DNA of 42,160 nt, taken from NCBI GenBank assembly GCA_016215705.1, contig JACRIR010000263.1, positions 1 through 42,160 on the forward strand, written 5' to 3'. The position numbers and the translations under genes are program-made. This stretch comes from Candidatus Poribacteria bacterium (GTDB lineage: Bacteria; Abyssobacteria; SURF-5). The notes below the pieces were generated by a model. It did not search any database, had not been told where the DNA came from, and was given only the letters and a program-made list of their open reading frames with translations. Below are positions 32,845 to 40,817 of the stretch, one piece after another; the stretch's first letter is position 1; the number at the start of each line of letters is the position of its first letter.

Positions 32845-34254
32845 CTATCTGGCAATGAGTTTCTCCACGACCGATATCAATTGTCGCGTGTTGCGGCACT
32901 CGTGCGCTTCTTCACAAAACGGCATGTACTCATACATGACGCTGTCACCCAGACGCCATGCCGCACGGGCCTCCGGATTCAGCCAAATGATGCGTTTCGC
33001 TTTTTCCGACATTTGTTTGAACGCCCATATCCTCGGGTCGTTGCGATTATTTCGCGCGTCGCCAATCACTATGATTGTCGTCCGGGGGGTGACAGAATCA
33101 AGAAACTCATCAGTGAACTGATGAAAAGCATATCCGAAATTGCTATGCCCGTTATAATCGACAAGCCTCGAGTGCAGTGCAAGCTGTATTGCGGCGTTTA
33201 TCTCATATTCGGAAAACACGCGAGTGACCTCTGCGATTTCGGTCACAAAGACGAAAGTTCTCACCTTCGAAAAGATCTCTTGGAGCGCATACAAGAACTG
33301 AAGCATGAACCGGGCGGCGTAACCGACAGAGTCGGAAACATCGCAGAGCGCGAGTATCTGCGGTTTCTCGCGCCGGCGATTCTTGTAGCATAGCTCCATA
33401 GGCGCGCCGCCGTACTGAAGGTTGCGGCGAATTACTCTCTTTACGTCTATCCGTCCGCGCTTGCGAATTTTTTGCCTGAGCAGCAGCTTGTCTCGCATCT
33501 TCTTGCCCAGCCGCGCGACGATGTCCCGCATTTGGTCAATCTCACGCTGGGACAGGAGATAGAAGTTCTTGTTGAGCAGTTCTTCTTCTTTCAGTCTCTC
33601 GCTTCTGCCCAGCATGTTCTTCTCGAGCGCGCCGCGCACGAATTCTCTGACGGTGCCGGAGAGACGCTCCATCCTCATCCGGATAAACTCGATCAACCTG
33701 TCGATTCCTTCAGGTGAATACCCCTCTCCTGCGAGTTGCCGCCGGAGTCTCTCGACTTCCTCTCCGAGAACGTCCCAGCCCAGGCTGTCCCGCATCTTCC
33801 GCGAAAAAAAGCCGACCTGCAACGGGTTGCTTATCTCGCTCATACCCGCGTGCGTTCCCCGCTCCATCAGCGTCAGTTCGAAGTCGCCGCCAATCTGCCA
33901 TTGAAACATCCGGGCGAGAGTCTCATACTCCGAGATGTTTTCTTCAAGGAATGATTCGAGAAACTCCTGTACTGTGGCCCGGCCGAACGGCATCGATCCC
34001 GTGTCGGGCTCTCCTGTGTCATTGTCCGGAGAGGATTTACTGAGCGAAGTGAAGTAAAGCTCGAATAGCTTGTCGAAGGCCGGAATGTCCACCGTCCGTT
34101 TCACAAGCGTCGCCCGCAGAGCGGCCTTGAAGGCGGGCTTGCTCTCGAGGCCGAGGACTCCCAGCGCCTTGAAACAGTCCACAGTCTCCGAGAGCGTCAC
34201 TCGCAGGCCGGAAGCGCGCAGCGCGTTGACAAATTCCAGAATTGTCTTATCCAC
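32845..34254 (-). CDS. CoxE-like VWA domain protein
   Basis: A 469-residue soluble VWA protein of the CoxE group. The N-terminal two-thirds is helical and charged. The VWA domain (about 295-469) has MIDAS motif DVSDSVGY (Asp-x-Ser-x-Ser), YNGHSNFGYAF, and VIGDARNNRND near 405-415. CoxE-like proteins act with a MoxR ATPase (the next gene upstream) as a chaperone pair that helps assemble or insert metal cofactors; in the cox system this serves the CO dehydrogenase. The 12-base gap to the MoxR gene and shared transcript support the pair. Confidence 0.88.
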   Translation of the reverse strand: MDKTILEFVNALRASGLRVTLSETVDCFKALGVLGLESKPAFKAALRATLVKRTVDIPAFDKLFELYFTSLSKSSPDNDTGEPDTGSMPFGRATVQEFLESFLEENISEYETLARMFQWQIGGDFELTLMERGTHAGMSEISNPLQVGFFSRKMRDSLGWDVLGEEVERLRRQLAGEGYSPEGIDRLIEFIRMRMERLSGTVREFVRGALEKNMLGRSERLKEEELLNKNFYLLSQREIDQMRDIVARLGKKMRDKLLLRQKIRKRGRIDVKRVIRRNLQYGGAPMELCYKNRRREKPQILALCDVSDSVGYAARFMLQFLYALQEIFSKVRTFVFVTEIAEVTRVFSEYEINAAIQLALHSRLVDYNGHSNFGYAFHQFTDEFLDSVTPRTTIIVIGDARNNRNDPRIWAFKQMSEKAKRIIWLNPEARAAWRLGDSVMYEYMPFCEEAHECRNTRQLISVVEKLIAR

Positions 34255-34266
34255 GAACCCATCCCA

Positions 34267-35193
34267 TCAATTCAATTTGCCTTCCGTAGACGACAGGACG
34301 TTGTGCAGATTACTCTTGACTTTCTTTATGTCACCCTCATACTTGAGAAACAGATTCAGCGTGGATTTCACCGTCTGCTCATCGAGCGCGGCCACATTCA
34401 GGATCGTCAGCGCGCGGGCCCAATCGAGCGTCTCGCTGATGCTGGGAAGCTTCTTCAGGTCTACCTTCCGTATTTTCTGGATGACGTTTACAACCTGCGA
34501 AGCCAGTGTGTCGGTAATGTTCGGAACCTTGAGATTGACAATTTCCATCTCCTGCTGCGGAACCGGAAAATCAATGAACAAATGAAGGCATCGTCTCTTG
34601 AGCGCGTCGGTCATCTCGCGTGCGTTGTTGCTCGTGAGTATGACGCGCGGGATATGCCTTGCCTTAATGGTCCCAAGCTCAGGCACGCTCACCTGAAAAT
34701 CACTCAGGACCTCGAGCAAAAACGCCTCGAATTCCGGGTCCGACTTGTCGACCTCGTCAACGAGGAGCACTACCGGTTTTTCGGAGAGAATGGCCCGAAG
34801 CAGGGGGCGGGGGAGAATGAAATCTTCCGAAAAGAATGCGTTATCCTCTTTGTCGATCTTCTCTACGGCCTCTTTCAGGCTCCGGCAGTCACCCAGCACT
34901 TCGCCGACTTTCTCCTTCAGTATCTGAGTGTAGAGAAGCTGCTTGGCGTATTCCCACTCATAGAGAGCTTTACTTTCATCCAGTCCTTCATAACACTGTA
35001 TCCGGATGAGTTCCAGCCCGGAGGCGTCGGCCCAGACGCCAGCGAGACTCGTTTTCCCGACACCTGCCGGACCCTCCACCAGGACGGGCTTCTGCATCTG
35101 TTCGGCAAGATATATCACAGTTGATATCTCGTCGTTGCAGATGTATTTCTGCTTCCTGAACTCCTGAGCGACGTCTTCCTTTGATTTGAACAT
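34267..35193 (-). CDS. MoxR family AAA+ ATPase
   Basis: A 308-residue MoxR/CoxD-like ATPase. Walker A is GPAGVGKTS (about residues 41-49, Lys47), Walker B is VVLLVDEVDKSDPEF (about 137-151), sensor 1 is LTSNNAREM (about 182-190), and a sensor 2-like region follows. It hydrolyses ATP to remodel a target protein complex together with the VWA protein encoded next. ATG 35193 lies about 13 bases after GAGGAG; the longer open frame to 35274 overlaps padR and is rejected. Confidence 0.93.
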   Translation of the reverse strand: MFKSKEDVAQEFRKQKYICNDEISTVIYLAEQMQKPVLVEGPAGVGKTSLAGVWADASGLELIRIQCYEGLDESKALYEWEYAKQLLYTQILKEKVGEVLGDCRSLKEAVEKIDKEDNAFFSEDFILPRPLLRAILSEKPVVLLVDEVDKSDPEFEAFLLEVLSDFQVSVPELGTIKARHIPRVILTSNNAREMTDALKRRCLHLFIDFPVPQQEMEIVNLKVPNITDTLASQVVNVIQKIRKVDLKKLPSISETLDWARALTILNVAALDEQTVKSTLNLFLKYEGDIKKVKSNLHNVLSSTEGKLN

Positions 35194-35201
35194 GGCGGTC
35201 G

Positions 35202-35879
35202 TTACTCCTCGGTCGCAGGTGTTTTCCTGGATATTTGCCTTCGTCGAGTAGAGAGCGCAGTCCTTTGGACGCACGCTCTTTCTTCGGACGCTTGAGTGCC
35301 AGGAGAGTCTATGCGCGCTTTCTTATGATTGTTCGGGCGGCCTCGCCTGAGTTCAGCCTCGAGCCAAGCGCTCGCCCATTCTATCTTGAGCGACTGTGTT
35401 TTAAGTCCGAACTCGAGGATTCTGACCTTGTGACAGTCCACTTTGCGTTTCCGCATCTCATCGCGTATACGCTCGTACTCCGCGATTTTCTCCTGAGCGG
35501 CGGCAATCTGGCGATTCAGTTTTTCGATTCGCTGCTTCCGTGTCAGATGTTCGAAGAAATTGCATTTGATAAGGAAGTTATATTGCGCGAAGAAGTCATA
35601 TTTAAGATGGTCGGTCTCGTCTTCCGGCCCTGTAAGCCAATGCAGAAACTCCTGCGTGCCGAGGCCGGTGATATGATAGAGATTCTTGTTGGGGGACTTC
35701 CGCTGGCGCACAGTCTCCTTCTCTACAAGCTTTCCGCGTTCGAGTTGGGTCAGCAGGGGATAGACCTGTCCGTCGTTGAGGCCGCCTTTCGAGGCAAACG
35801 GAGCGAATATCCTCTTTATGCGATACCCGTGCGCGGGACCCTGCAATAGGAATCCAAGGATTGCATGCTTGATTGCCAT
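35202..35879 (-). CDS. PadR family transcriptional regulator
   Basis: A 225-residue regulator. The PadR winged helix is clear: AILGFLLQGPAHGYRIKRIF (about residues 6-25), then GQVYPLLTQLERGKLVEKE and a wing ending YHITGLG (about 69-75). A helical C-terminal domain follows (coiled coil EKLNRQIAAAQEKIAEYERIRDEMRK), with a basic disordered tail (about 175-225) longer than in most PadR proteins. ATG 35879 matches the family start. It is the first gene of the nine-gene operon, 8 bases before MoxR, and a palindrome lies over its transcription start, so it probably represses its own operon until an inducer binds. The ligand is unknown. Confidence 0.9.
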   Translation of the reverse strand: MAIKHAILGFLLQGPAHGYRIKRIFAPFASKGGLNDGQVYPLLTQLERGKLVEKETVRQRKSPNKNLYHITGLGTQEFLHWLTGPEDETDHLKYDFFAQYNFLIKCNFFEHLTRKQRIEKLNRQIAAAQEKIAEYERIRDEMRKRKVDCHKVRILEFGLKTQSLKIEWASAWLEAELRRGRPNNHKKARIDSPGTQASEERACVQRTALSTRRRQISRKTPATEE

Positions 35880-35906
35880 TTTGAACCTCTGTGCGGGTAC
35901 GGATAT

Positions 35907-35973
35907 ATACCTATGAATTAGGTATCTTAAGTATAGGTATCCATATCGTAGCATGCTCCGTTCAGAAAGTCAA
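35907..35973 (-). promoter_or_regulatory. Promoter and PadR-type operator of the nine-gene operon
   Basis: On the minus strand TTGACT (35968-35973) and TACGAT (35945-35950), spacer 17 bases. Just downstream ATACCTA (35907-35913) and TAGGTAT (35919-35925) form a palindrome with a 5-base centre, and a third TAGGTAT half site is at 35934-35940, covering the presumed +1. ATAC/GTAT palindromes are typical PadR operators. Confidence 0.72.
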
Positions 35974-36000
35974 TCGGCCTCAAATCCGCCATATAAACGA

Positions 36001-36032
36001 AAATGGCGCCCGACAAAATCGTCGAGCGCCAT
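36001..36032 (-). terminator. Rho-independent terminator of rplM-rpsI
   Basis: On the minus strand ATGGCGC and GCGCCAT (36026-36032 with 36003-36009) plus an inner CGAC/GTCG pairing, one mismatch, six-base loop, followed by TTTTCGTTTA. It lies 28 bases after the rpsI stop. Confidence 0.8.
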
Positions 36033-36059
36033 GGAGCGTAAAAGGCAGAACGCCTTGAA

Positions 36060-36455
36060 CTATCTCTTCGAGAACTGGAATCTGGCGCGGGCGCCTCGTT
36101 GACCGTACTTCTTGCGCTCCTTCATTCTCGGGTCGCGCGTCAGAAAACCTTCCTTGCGCAGGGAGGCCCGCAGAACGGGGTCATAGGAGAGCAGCGCTCG
36201 CGCGATGCCATGCCTGACTGCACCCGCCTGACCCGTCATGCCGCCGCCGCTCACGTTGACCACTATGTCGAATTTGCCGAGCGTTTGTGTCGCTTCGAGG
36301 GGGTGGCGTATTATCATTGTGAGAGTCTCACGGGTAAAGTAATCTTCGAGGTTTCTCCCGTTCACGGAAATACTTCCGTTGCCCCTCACAAGTTGTACGC
36401 GGGCAATCGACCGCTTGCGTCTGCCGGTTCCTGTGTAAACTTCCTTCTGAGTCAA
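36060..36455 (-). CDS. rpsI: 30S ribosomal protein S9 (uS9)
   Basis: A 131-residue protein with the S9 hallmarks: [13 protein letters not shown] near the start, [24 protein letters not shown] in the middle, and the basic C-terminus ending FQFSKR with the final Lys-Arg that reaches the P site. It assembles into the small-subunit head. It follows rplM by 42 bases, the universal L13-S9 order, and ends at a good terminator. Confidence 0.98.
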   Translation of the reverse strand: MTQKEVYTGTGRRKRSIARVQLVRGNGSISVNGRNLEDYFTRETLTMIIRHPLEATQTLGKFDIVVNVSGGGMTGQAGAVRHGIARALLSYDPVLRASLRKEGFLTRDPRMKERKKYGQRGARARFQFSKR

Positions 36456-36497
36456 TGTAAGGTCGCCTCCATTTTTCAGCGCCTAAGGCCGTCAGGC

Positions 36498-36932
36498 CTA
36501 GGCATTAATCTCTATCGGTTCGGGTCTTTGCGCCTTATGAGGATGCGCCGGGCCGGCATAAACTCGAAGCTTTCGGGCCATGGCCCTGCCAAGCCGGTTG
36601 CGGGGAAGCATCCCTTGAACGGCCATGGTGATTATTCGCTCGGGGAATTTCTTCTGCAAGTCTCTGTAAACAATGATTCTCAGTCCGCGAGGCCAGCGGG
36701 TGTGATGCCGGTACTCCTTCTGCGCGCTCTTTTTGCCGGTGGTCTTGACCTTTTCTGCGTTCACGATGATGACGTGGTCGCCAAGGTTGCAGTGAGGAGT
36801 ATACTCCGGCTTGTGTTTTCCACGAAGCAATTTCGCGGCTTCGCACGCGAGCCTGCCGAGAACTTTCCCCTCGGCGTCAATCACAAACCATTTGCTATCT
36901 ACGTCACCCTGTTTTGGGGAATACGTGTCCAT
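36498..36932 (-). CDS. rplM: 50S ribosomal protein L13 (uL13)
   Basis: A 144-residue protein with the L13 pattern: KWFVIDAEGKVLGRLA (about residues 15-30), LRGKHKPEYTPHCNLGDHVIIVNAEKV, YRHHTRWPRG and AVQGMLPRNRLGRAMARKLRVYAGPAHPHKAQ at the end. ATG 36932 has GGGAGG ten bases upstream; the longer frame to 37151 is not coding. Transcribed from the promoter at 36994-37022 with a leader of about 60 bases, where L13 autoregulation could act. Confidence 0.98.
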   Translation of the reverse strand: MDTYSPKQGDVDSKWFVIDAEGKVLGRLACEAAKLLRGKHKPEYTPHCNLGDHVIIVNAEKVKTTGKKSAQKEYRHHTRWPRGLRIIVYRDLQKKFPERIITMAVQGMLPRNRLGRAMARKLRVYAGPAHPHKAQRPEPIEINA

Positions 36933-36993
36933 TGAAATCTCAAACCTCCCGCCAGATTTTCTCTTTTTATCCAGACTACATGAGAATCGAGCT

Positions 36994-37022
36994 AATTTAG
37001 CAGAAATCGTCCCTATTGTCAA
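36994..37022 (-). promoter_or_regulatory. Promoter of rplM-rpsI
   Basis: On the minus strand TTGACA (37017-37022) and TAAATT (36994-36999) with a 17-base spacer, about 60 bases before the rplM start. Confidence 0.75.
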
Positions 37023-37087
37023 GTGACAACGAACTTCAACTGCGCAAAATACCCAAAACGAAACTATCCAGTCATTCTGTAGGTGAG

Positions 37088-37142
37088 AATTTATTCGCAC
37101 GCGCGACGCGGAAAGAGCCCGAAAAGGCTGTGCGAATAAATT
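37088..37142. repeat. Perfect 13-bp inverted repeat, REP-like
   Basis: AATTTATTCGCAC at 37088-37100 and its exact reverse complement at 37130-37142, separated by 29 bases. It lies between the rplM promoter and the 61-residue gene, with no gene inside. Similar (G)TGCGAATAAATT units are familiar to me as intergenic REP/MITE-like repeats; only one copy is seen here. Confidence 0.7.
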
Positions 37143-37198
37143 GGCGCCCACACAATCCCATCATTGCCTTGCAGCGCCCACAAATGCACTTCGTTGCG

Positions 37199-37384
37199 CT
37201 AGCGTCTGTTCCGGGAAGGTCTTGACTGTGGCTGACGGCGTGAGGATGCCTTCGGGTTTCTGCAAGGCAAACAGGGGTCCATAAGCGCGCTCGCTTCCTC
37301 GCATGTGATCCCTTCGTCCTGCGAAATCCGCCTCGTCGGAATGACCCCTAGGCGCAACCTCGTCTTTGTATGCCTGTCATTCAT
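37199..37384 (-). CDS. Candidate 61-residue basic protein downstream of the ATPase
   Basis: The ATG at 37384 follows the ATPase stop with one base between, which suggests translational coupling. The product is very basic, with a CEEASALMDPCLPC stretch (three cysteines, CxxC at the end), and an Arg/Gln/Ser-rich tail ending RRQPQSRPSRNRR. Composition differs from a chance frame by its CxxC and coupling, but no family is recognised. It has no independent ribosome-binding site. Confidence 0.42.
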   Translation of the reverse strand: MNDRHTKTRLRLGVIPTRRISQDEGITCEEASALMDPCLPCRNPKASSRRQPQSRPSRNRR

Positions 37385-37385
37385 A

Positions 37386-38234
37386 TCATAGACTGTGGTC
37401 AGCGCAGTGTTGGACAATTTCACGTGACACCTTGGGCTCACCACGGAGATATGCCTCCATGAGCGCATTGTCCACAAGCTTGCTCACTTCCCTGCAGATA
37501 CCGCCTGTGTGGGAGTGTACAAAGTCGTAGCAATCCTCCGAGAAAGGTTCTTCGCCTGAGCCGGCGACCATCAGCCTGAACTTGATATATTGCTCGGTCT
37601 CGGCGCGCGACATGGGCATAAGGTAGGACGAAAGCGCGATTCTGCCACGCAGCGAGCTGTACCTCTTGTGGCGCAGCCTCCTTGGAAACGTTTCCTCAGC
37701 CAACAGGATGACCGTGCACAGTTTTTCCTGGGGCGTTTCCAGATTCGTGAGGGCTCGTATCATGTGCAGGAGGTCCGACGGCAGGAAGTGAGCTTCATCA
37801 ACCAGGATAACAACGCGCCGGCCCCTGGAATAGCTCTCCATGAGGAACGAATGGATTTGTTCGAGATAGACCTGAGCGTTCTCTCTCCCGGCAGGTCGAG
37901 GGATACCAAGTTCCTCCAGTATGCATGCCAAAAGCCCCGTCTTGCTCATTCCCGGGGTTGCCAGCACAACAATTGGTATGAATTCTTCCCCTGCAAGCGC
38001 AGTGAGCAACATTTGTGCGAGCAGTGTCTTGCCTGTGCCGCTTCTACCCCATACCAACCCGAGCGCCTTGCGTTGTTTTGCGCAAATCATCATGCGCACG
38101 AACGCTGCCTCGTGGCCGGCGGTCCGGTAAAAAAATTCGGGATTAACGCTGTCATTAAAGGGCATTCGCTGCAATCCGAAATACTCACAATAGTCGAGAG
38201 CCATATCCAGGGGTTTGGCGACTGCTGCTTCCAT
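37386..38234 (-). CDS. ExeA/GspA-like AAA ATPase
   Basis: A 282-residue AAA ATPase. The family opening YCEYFGLQRMPFNDSVNPEFFY (broken at residue 22 of the family pattern) is at about residues 15-36. Walker A is GRSGTGKTL (about 63-71), Walker B VVILVDEAHFLP (about 128-139), and the arginine-rich sensor region LSSYLMPMSRAETEQYI is near 196-212. ExeA-type ATPases usually work with a peptidoglycan-binding partner or with secretion/type IV pilus systems; here no such C-terminal domain exists. ATG 38234 has GGAG six to seven bases upstream. It lies 40 bases after the MerR-MinD gene, so the two NTPases are likely cotranscribed and may form a positioning or assembly module. Confidence 0.85.
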   Translation of the reverse strand: MEAAVAKPLDMALDYCEYFGLQRMPFNDSVNPEFFYRTAGHEAAFVRMMICAKQRKALGLVWGRSGTGKTLLAQMLLTALAGEEFIPIVVLATPGMSKTGLLACILEELGIPRPAGRENAQVYLEQIHSFLMESYSRGRRVVILVDEAHFLPSDLLHMIRALTNLETPQEKLCTVILLAEETFPRRLRHKRYSSLRGRIALSSYLMPMSRAETEQYIKFRLMVAGSGEEPFSEDCYDFVHSHTGGICREVSKLVDNALMEAYLRGEPKVSREIVQHCADHSL

Positions 38235-38274
38235 TGTAGTCTCCTTTTACACTTGTGTTGTTGAGTGCCGAGAA

Positions 38275-39375
38275 CTATTCTGCAACGCGTGCGGCGCGCC
38301 GTTCGGCAAGAACGCTGAAACCGGAGCGCTCGTTCCTGGAACGACCTGATGCTATGCCCATATCTTGAAGGGCTTGCGCCAGCTTGCGTATCGAGGAAGA
38401 TGCCTTTGAATCCGGATACTTCACCGAGAATGGAACACACTCGTTCACGGCCAGACGCACGTGCGGATCCTCGTATATGCACCCCATTTCAAGAATCGAG
38501 CGGCCGAGAAACCGACGAGCACAGCCGTCTATACGTCCAAAGGCCAGGCGGCCCTCACGCGCGCTCCTCACGCGATTCACAACGACACCCGCTTTACAGC
38601 CGGGATTGCGCTCGAGGCAAAGCTTGATCAGGGCATATGCGTCCGTAATGGCGGTTGTTTCCGGCGTCGTAACGATAAGCGCAAAATCTGAACCCGTTAC
38701 GAAATCCAGCACTGAGCCGCCGACACCCGCGCCGGTATCGATGAGAATCAGGTCGTACCGCGTCTCGAGTTTCCTCAATTCGGTCAGCAGGCTTTGACGT
38801 TTATGCCCGGGAAGATTCGCAAGCTCGAAAATGCCCGAGGAGCCAGGGACGACGTCCGGCCCATGCGGGACACTCACAATGACATCCTCGATTCCGCACG
38901 CTCCTGAAACCACGTGCCTGAGTGTCCGCTCGATCTTCAGCCCGGCCAGCAAGTGTATGTTCGCTACCCCGAGATCCCCATCCATCAAGGCAATACGCAG
39001 ACCTAACTTGCCTAGTTCAGCGGCAAGATTCAGCCCGACGTTGCTTTTGCCGACTCCGCCCTTTCCGCTTGTTACCGCAATCAGTCTGGCGGTAAGCGAC
39101 CCGGATTCGGATGGCTTCTGCACAACGGCTTCCCACGGCGAGGGCTCCGTCAGCATGCGAGCCATCCGCGATCTGAGCACGTTGGGCGCTGTGCCTTCCT
39201 TAAGGAGCCGATCCGCAAAGGCCAATATCTTGATGTCCCGCGAAGTGTATCGGCGTGGAATCTCGAATCGCGATGGAGCGAGGAAATCCTGGCTGTGCAT
39301 TTCAAGGAATCTGAACCGGGCCACCTCTACGCCGAGGAACTCGGCAGCCTCTTCTATTCTCAATCTATCATCCAC
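38275..39375 (-). CDS. MinD/ParA-family ATPase with N-terminal MerR-like helix-turn-helix
   Basis: A 366-residue fusion. Residues 1-75 resemble a MerR helix-turn-helix (LRIEEAAEFLGVEVARFRFLE, then PRRYTSRDIKILAFADRLLKEGTAPN, ending with an invariant-like tyrosine-serine turn). Residues 97-330 are a MinD/FlhG-like deviant Walker ATPase with SGKGGVGKSN (Lys105, Lys110), LMDGDLGVANIHLLAG and LILIDTGAGVG. The C-terminal tail is basic (RSRNERSG). MinD-like proteins position structures such as flagella or chemoreceptor arrays; the attached DNA-binding domain suggests tethering to DNA or transcription control. ATG 39375 lies downstream of a strong promoter; the Shine-Dalgarno is farther than usual. 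Confidence 0.88.
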   Translation of the reverse strand: MDDRLRIEEAAEFLGVEVARFRFLEMHSQDFLAPSRFEIPRRYTSRDIKILAFADRLLKEGTAPNVLRSRMARMLTEPSPWEAVVQKPSESGSLTARLIAVTSGKGGVGKSNVGLNLAAELGKLGLRIALMDGDLGVANIHLLAGLKIERTLRHVVSGACGIEDVIVSVPHGPDVVPGSSGIFELANLPGHKRQSLLTELRKLETRYDLILIDTGAGVGGSVLDFVTGSDFALIVTTPETTAITDAYALIKLCLERNPGCKAGVVVNRVRSAREGRLAFGRIDGCARRFLGRSILEMGCIYEDPHVRLAVNECVPFSVKYPDSKASSSIRKLAQALQDMGIASGRSRNERSGFSVLAERRAARVAE

Positions 39376-39416
39376 GGCAAGTCTCTTCCTCTTCCAAGAT
39401 ATTGTATTCTTGTCCG

Positions 39417-39445
39417 ATTCTAATACTTCATATGGTGTTTGTCAA
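39417..39445 (-). promoter_or_regulatory. Promoter of the MinD-like operon
   Basis: On the minus strand TTGACA (39440-39445) and TAGAAT (39417-39422) with a 17-base spacer, about 35 bases before ATG 39375. Confidence 0.72.
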
Positions 39446-39701
39446 CTTTGCCCAATCTGCGAGAGGATGGCGTTCAAATGATGGCAAACTCGACAGGACA
39501 GACATAGCTTCTGCAAAACGTAGCGGGCTGTTTTCCATGTTGTCATACTCTATCCGGCTGGCACGGGAACGGACGTATTGTCCGACTCATGTGTTATAAT
39601 TAAAGATGCTCAATTTCTTCCGGGAATTTGTCATTAACCAAGGACTCTCGACCGTTGACCTGAGACCTTAACAGTTGAGAAAAGAGAGGGGTGAGGCTAC
39701 A

Positions 39702-39959
39702 GTGTATGCCGGAATCCTGGGTATCGCGATGGCGCTGGTGTTCGTGGCGGGCTGCAGTTCGCTGAGAGAAGATTACATCACCCGCTATGGGCTCACAAAC
39801 ACCGCGAACCCTGCCGTTAGCGGGGCTGCGGCGGATGAAAGCTACTCGGCCGGCGTCGTTGGCCAGCAATACATCGAAGAATACGATAAGAAGTATCACG
39901 AGAGACATGTGTTGAGGGAAAGTCCTCCGGTATCTTCGGAGGAACAGGGCGAGCAATAA
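39702..39959 (+). CDS. Small lipoprotein
   Basis: An 85-residue protein from the GTG at 39702, with a hydrophobic signal (VYAGILGIAMALVFVAGC) and lipobox cysteine at residue 18. The mature part is polar, with YITRYGLTNTANPAVSG and a coiled-coil-like acidic tail (YIEEYDKKYHERHV). A GGTGAGG site six to ten bases upstream supports the GTG; the TTG at 39675 would place a charged stretch before the signal. It ends 17 bases before the CYTH gene. A TATAAT preceded by TG (39592-39600) may be its promoter. Function unknown. Confidence 0.62.
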   Translation: MYAGILGIAMALVFVAGCSSLREDYITRYGLTNTANPAVSGAAADESYSAGVVGQQYIEEYDKKYHERHVLRESPPVSSEEQGEQ

Positions 39960-39976
39960 GGCGCTCAACAACCATA

Positions 39977-40540
39977 ATGGAAATCGAAGCAAAGGTCCGT
40001 CTCAAAAACCCATCCAAGCTCAGGACTTCCTTGATGTCCGGGGGCGCAAATTATATTGGCAGGACCCTTGAGAAAAACTGGCTCTATGATTACCCTGAGC
40101 GCACTCTGATGCGAGCGGATAAGCTGCTTCGCATTAGACAAGATGTGCGGACAGTGCTCACATTCAAGGGGCCGCGGCAGCGCTCGGAGTATAAGATGCG
40201 GGAAGAGCTTCAACTTGAATTCCCCGATACTTCGAGCGCAAGATCACTCCTTGAGGCTGTCGGCTTCGTCAGTTGGTTCTACTATGAAAAAATCAGAGAA
40301 ACATGGAGACTCGACACATGTGAGATCGTTTTGGATGATCTGCCGGAACTGGGTCTTTTTGTTGAGGTGGAAGCGCCGACCGCCGACGAGATCGAAAGCG
40401 TCATGAAAAAACTGAAGCTCAAGCGGGAATTGATATCCTTGAGCTACGTCGAATTATTTCAGGATTTGCTCAAACGGACAAACAAACGCGCGGCGGAGTT
40501 CAAATTCTCGCCCGAATTCAAATCTGCTCTGGCTTCTTGA
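39977..40540 (+). CDS. CYTH domain protein (class IV adenylate cyclase/triphosphatase-like)
   Basis: A 187-residue CYTH-superfamily protein. The N-terminal ExExK motif is EIEAKV (Glu2, Glu4, Lys6), which binds metal and triphosphate. The strand pattern continues with LRIRQD, TFKGPRQR, REELQLEF, YEKIRETW and GLFVEVEAPT, matching the triphosphate tunnel fold. Close relatives are CyaB-type adenylate cyclase and inorganic or thiamine triphosphatases; the exact substrate is uncertain. It closely follows the small lipoprotein gene and may share its transcript. Confidence 0.88.
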   Translation: MEIEAKVRLKNPSKLRTSLMSGGANYIGRTLEKNWLYDYPERTLMRADKLLRIRQDVRTVLTFKGPRQRSEYKMREELQLEFPDTSSARSLLEAVGFVSWFYYEKIRETWRLDTCEIVLDDLPELGLFVEVEAPTADEIESVMKKLKLKRELISLSYVELFQDLLKRTNKRAAEFKFSPEFKSALAS

Positions 40541-40817
40541 GGATTCAGAAGAGACATGCGGCGCGACCGTAGTAATCGGAGAGTGGCCTTTCGCTCGCAA
40601 TGAATGCATTCTGAAAATTGACTGACAGATTCAAAAAATCGAGCGAGAACAGCACGGTTTTCCTCCCTGAGAAGTCTTCTCTTCCCCGGAACAATTTCCA
40701 TTCTTGGCTGTCGAACTGCCGAAGCCTTGTGATATGATTGAGAGAAAAGTGGTCACGTCTGCCGAACGATAGTGTGTCAATAACGCCTGAATATGGCGAA
40801 GAGAGAAAGAGGAGAGT
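40541..40817. other. Intergenic region before the patatin gene
   Basis: No gene is seen in 277 bases. A TATGAT near 40732-40737 preceded by TGA could be an extended -10 for the patatin gene; the -35 is unclear. Confidence 0.4.

Noticed and set aside
27041-35879. A complete hydrogenase maturation or CO dehydrogenase cluster
   Set aside because: Only hypA, hypB and MoxR/CoxE-like genes are present; no hypCDEF, hydrogenase subunit or CO dehydrogenase subunit is found.
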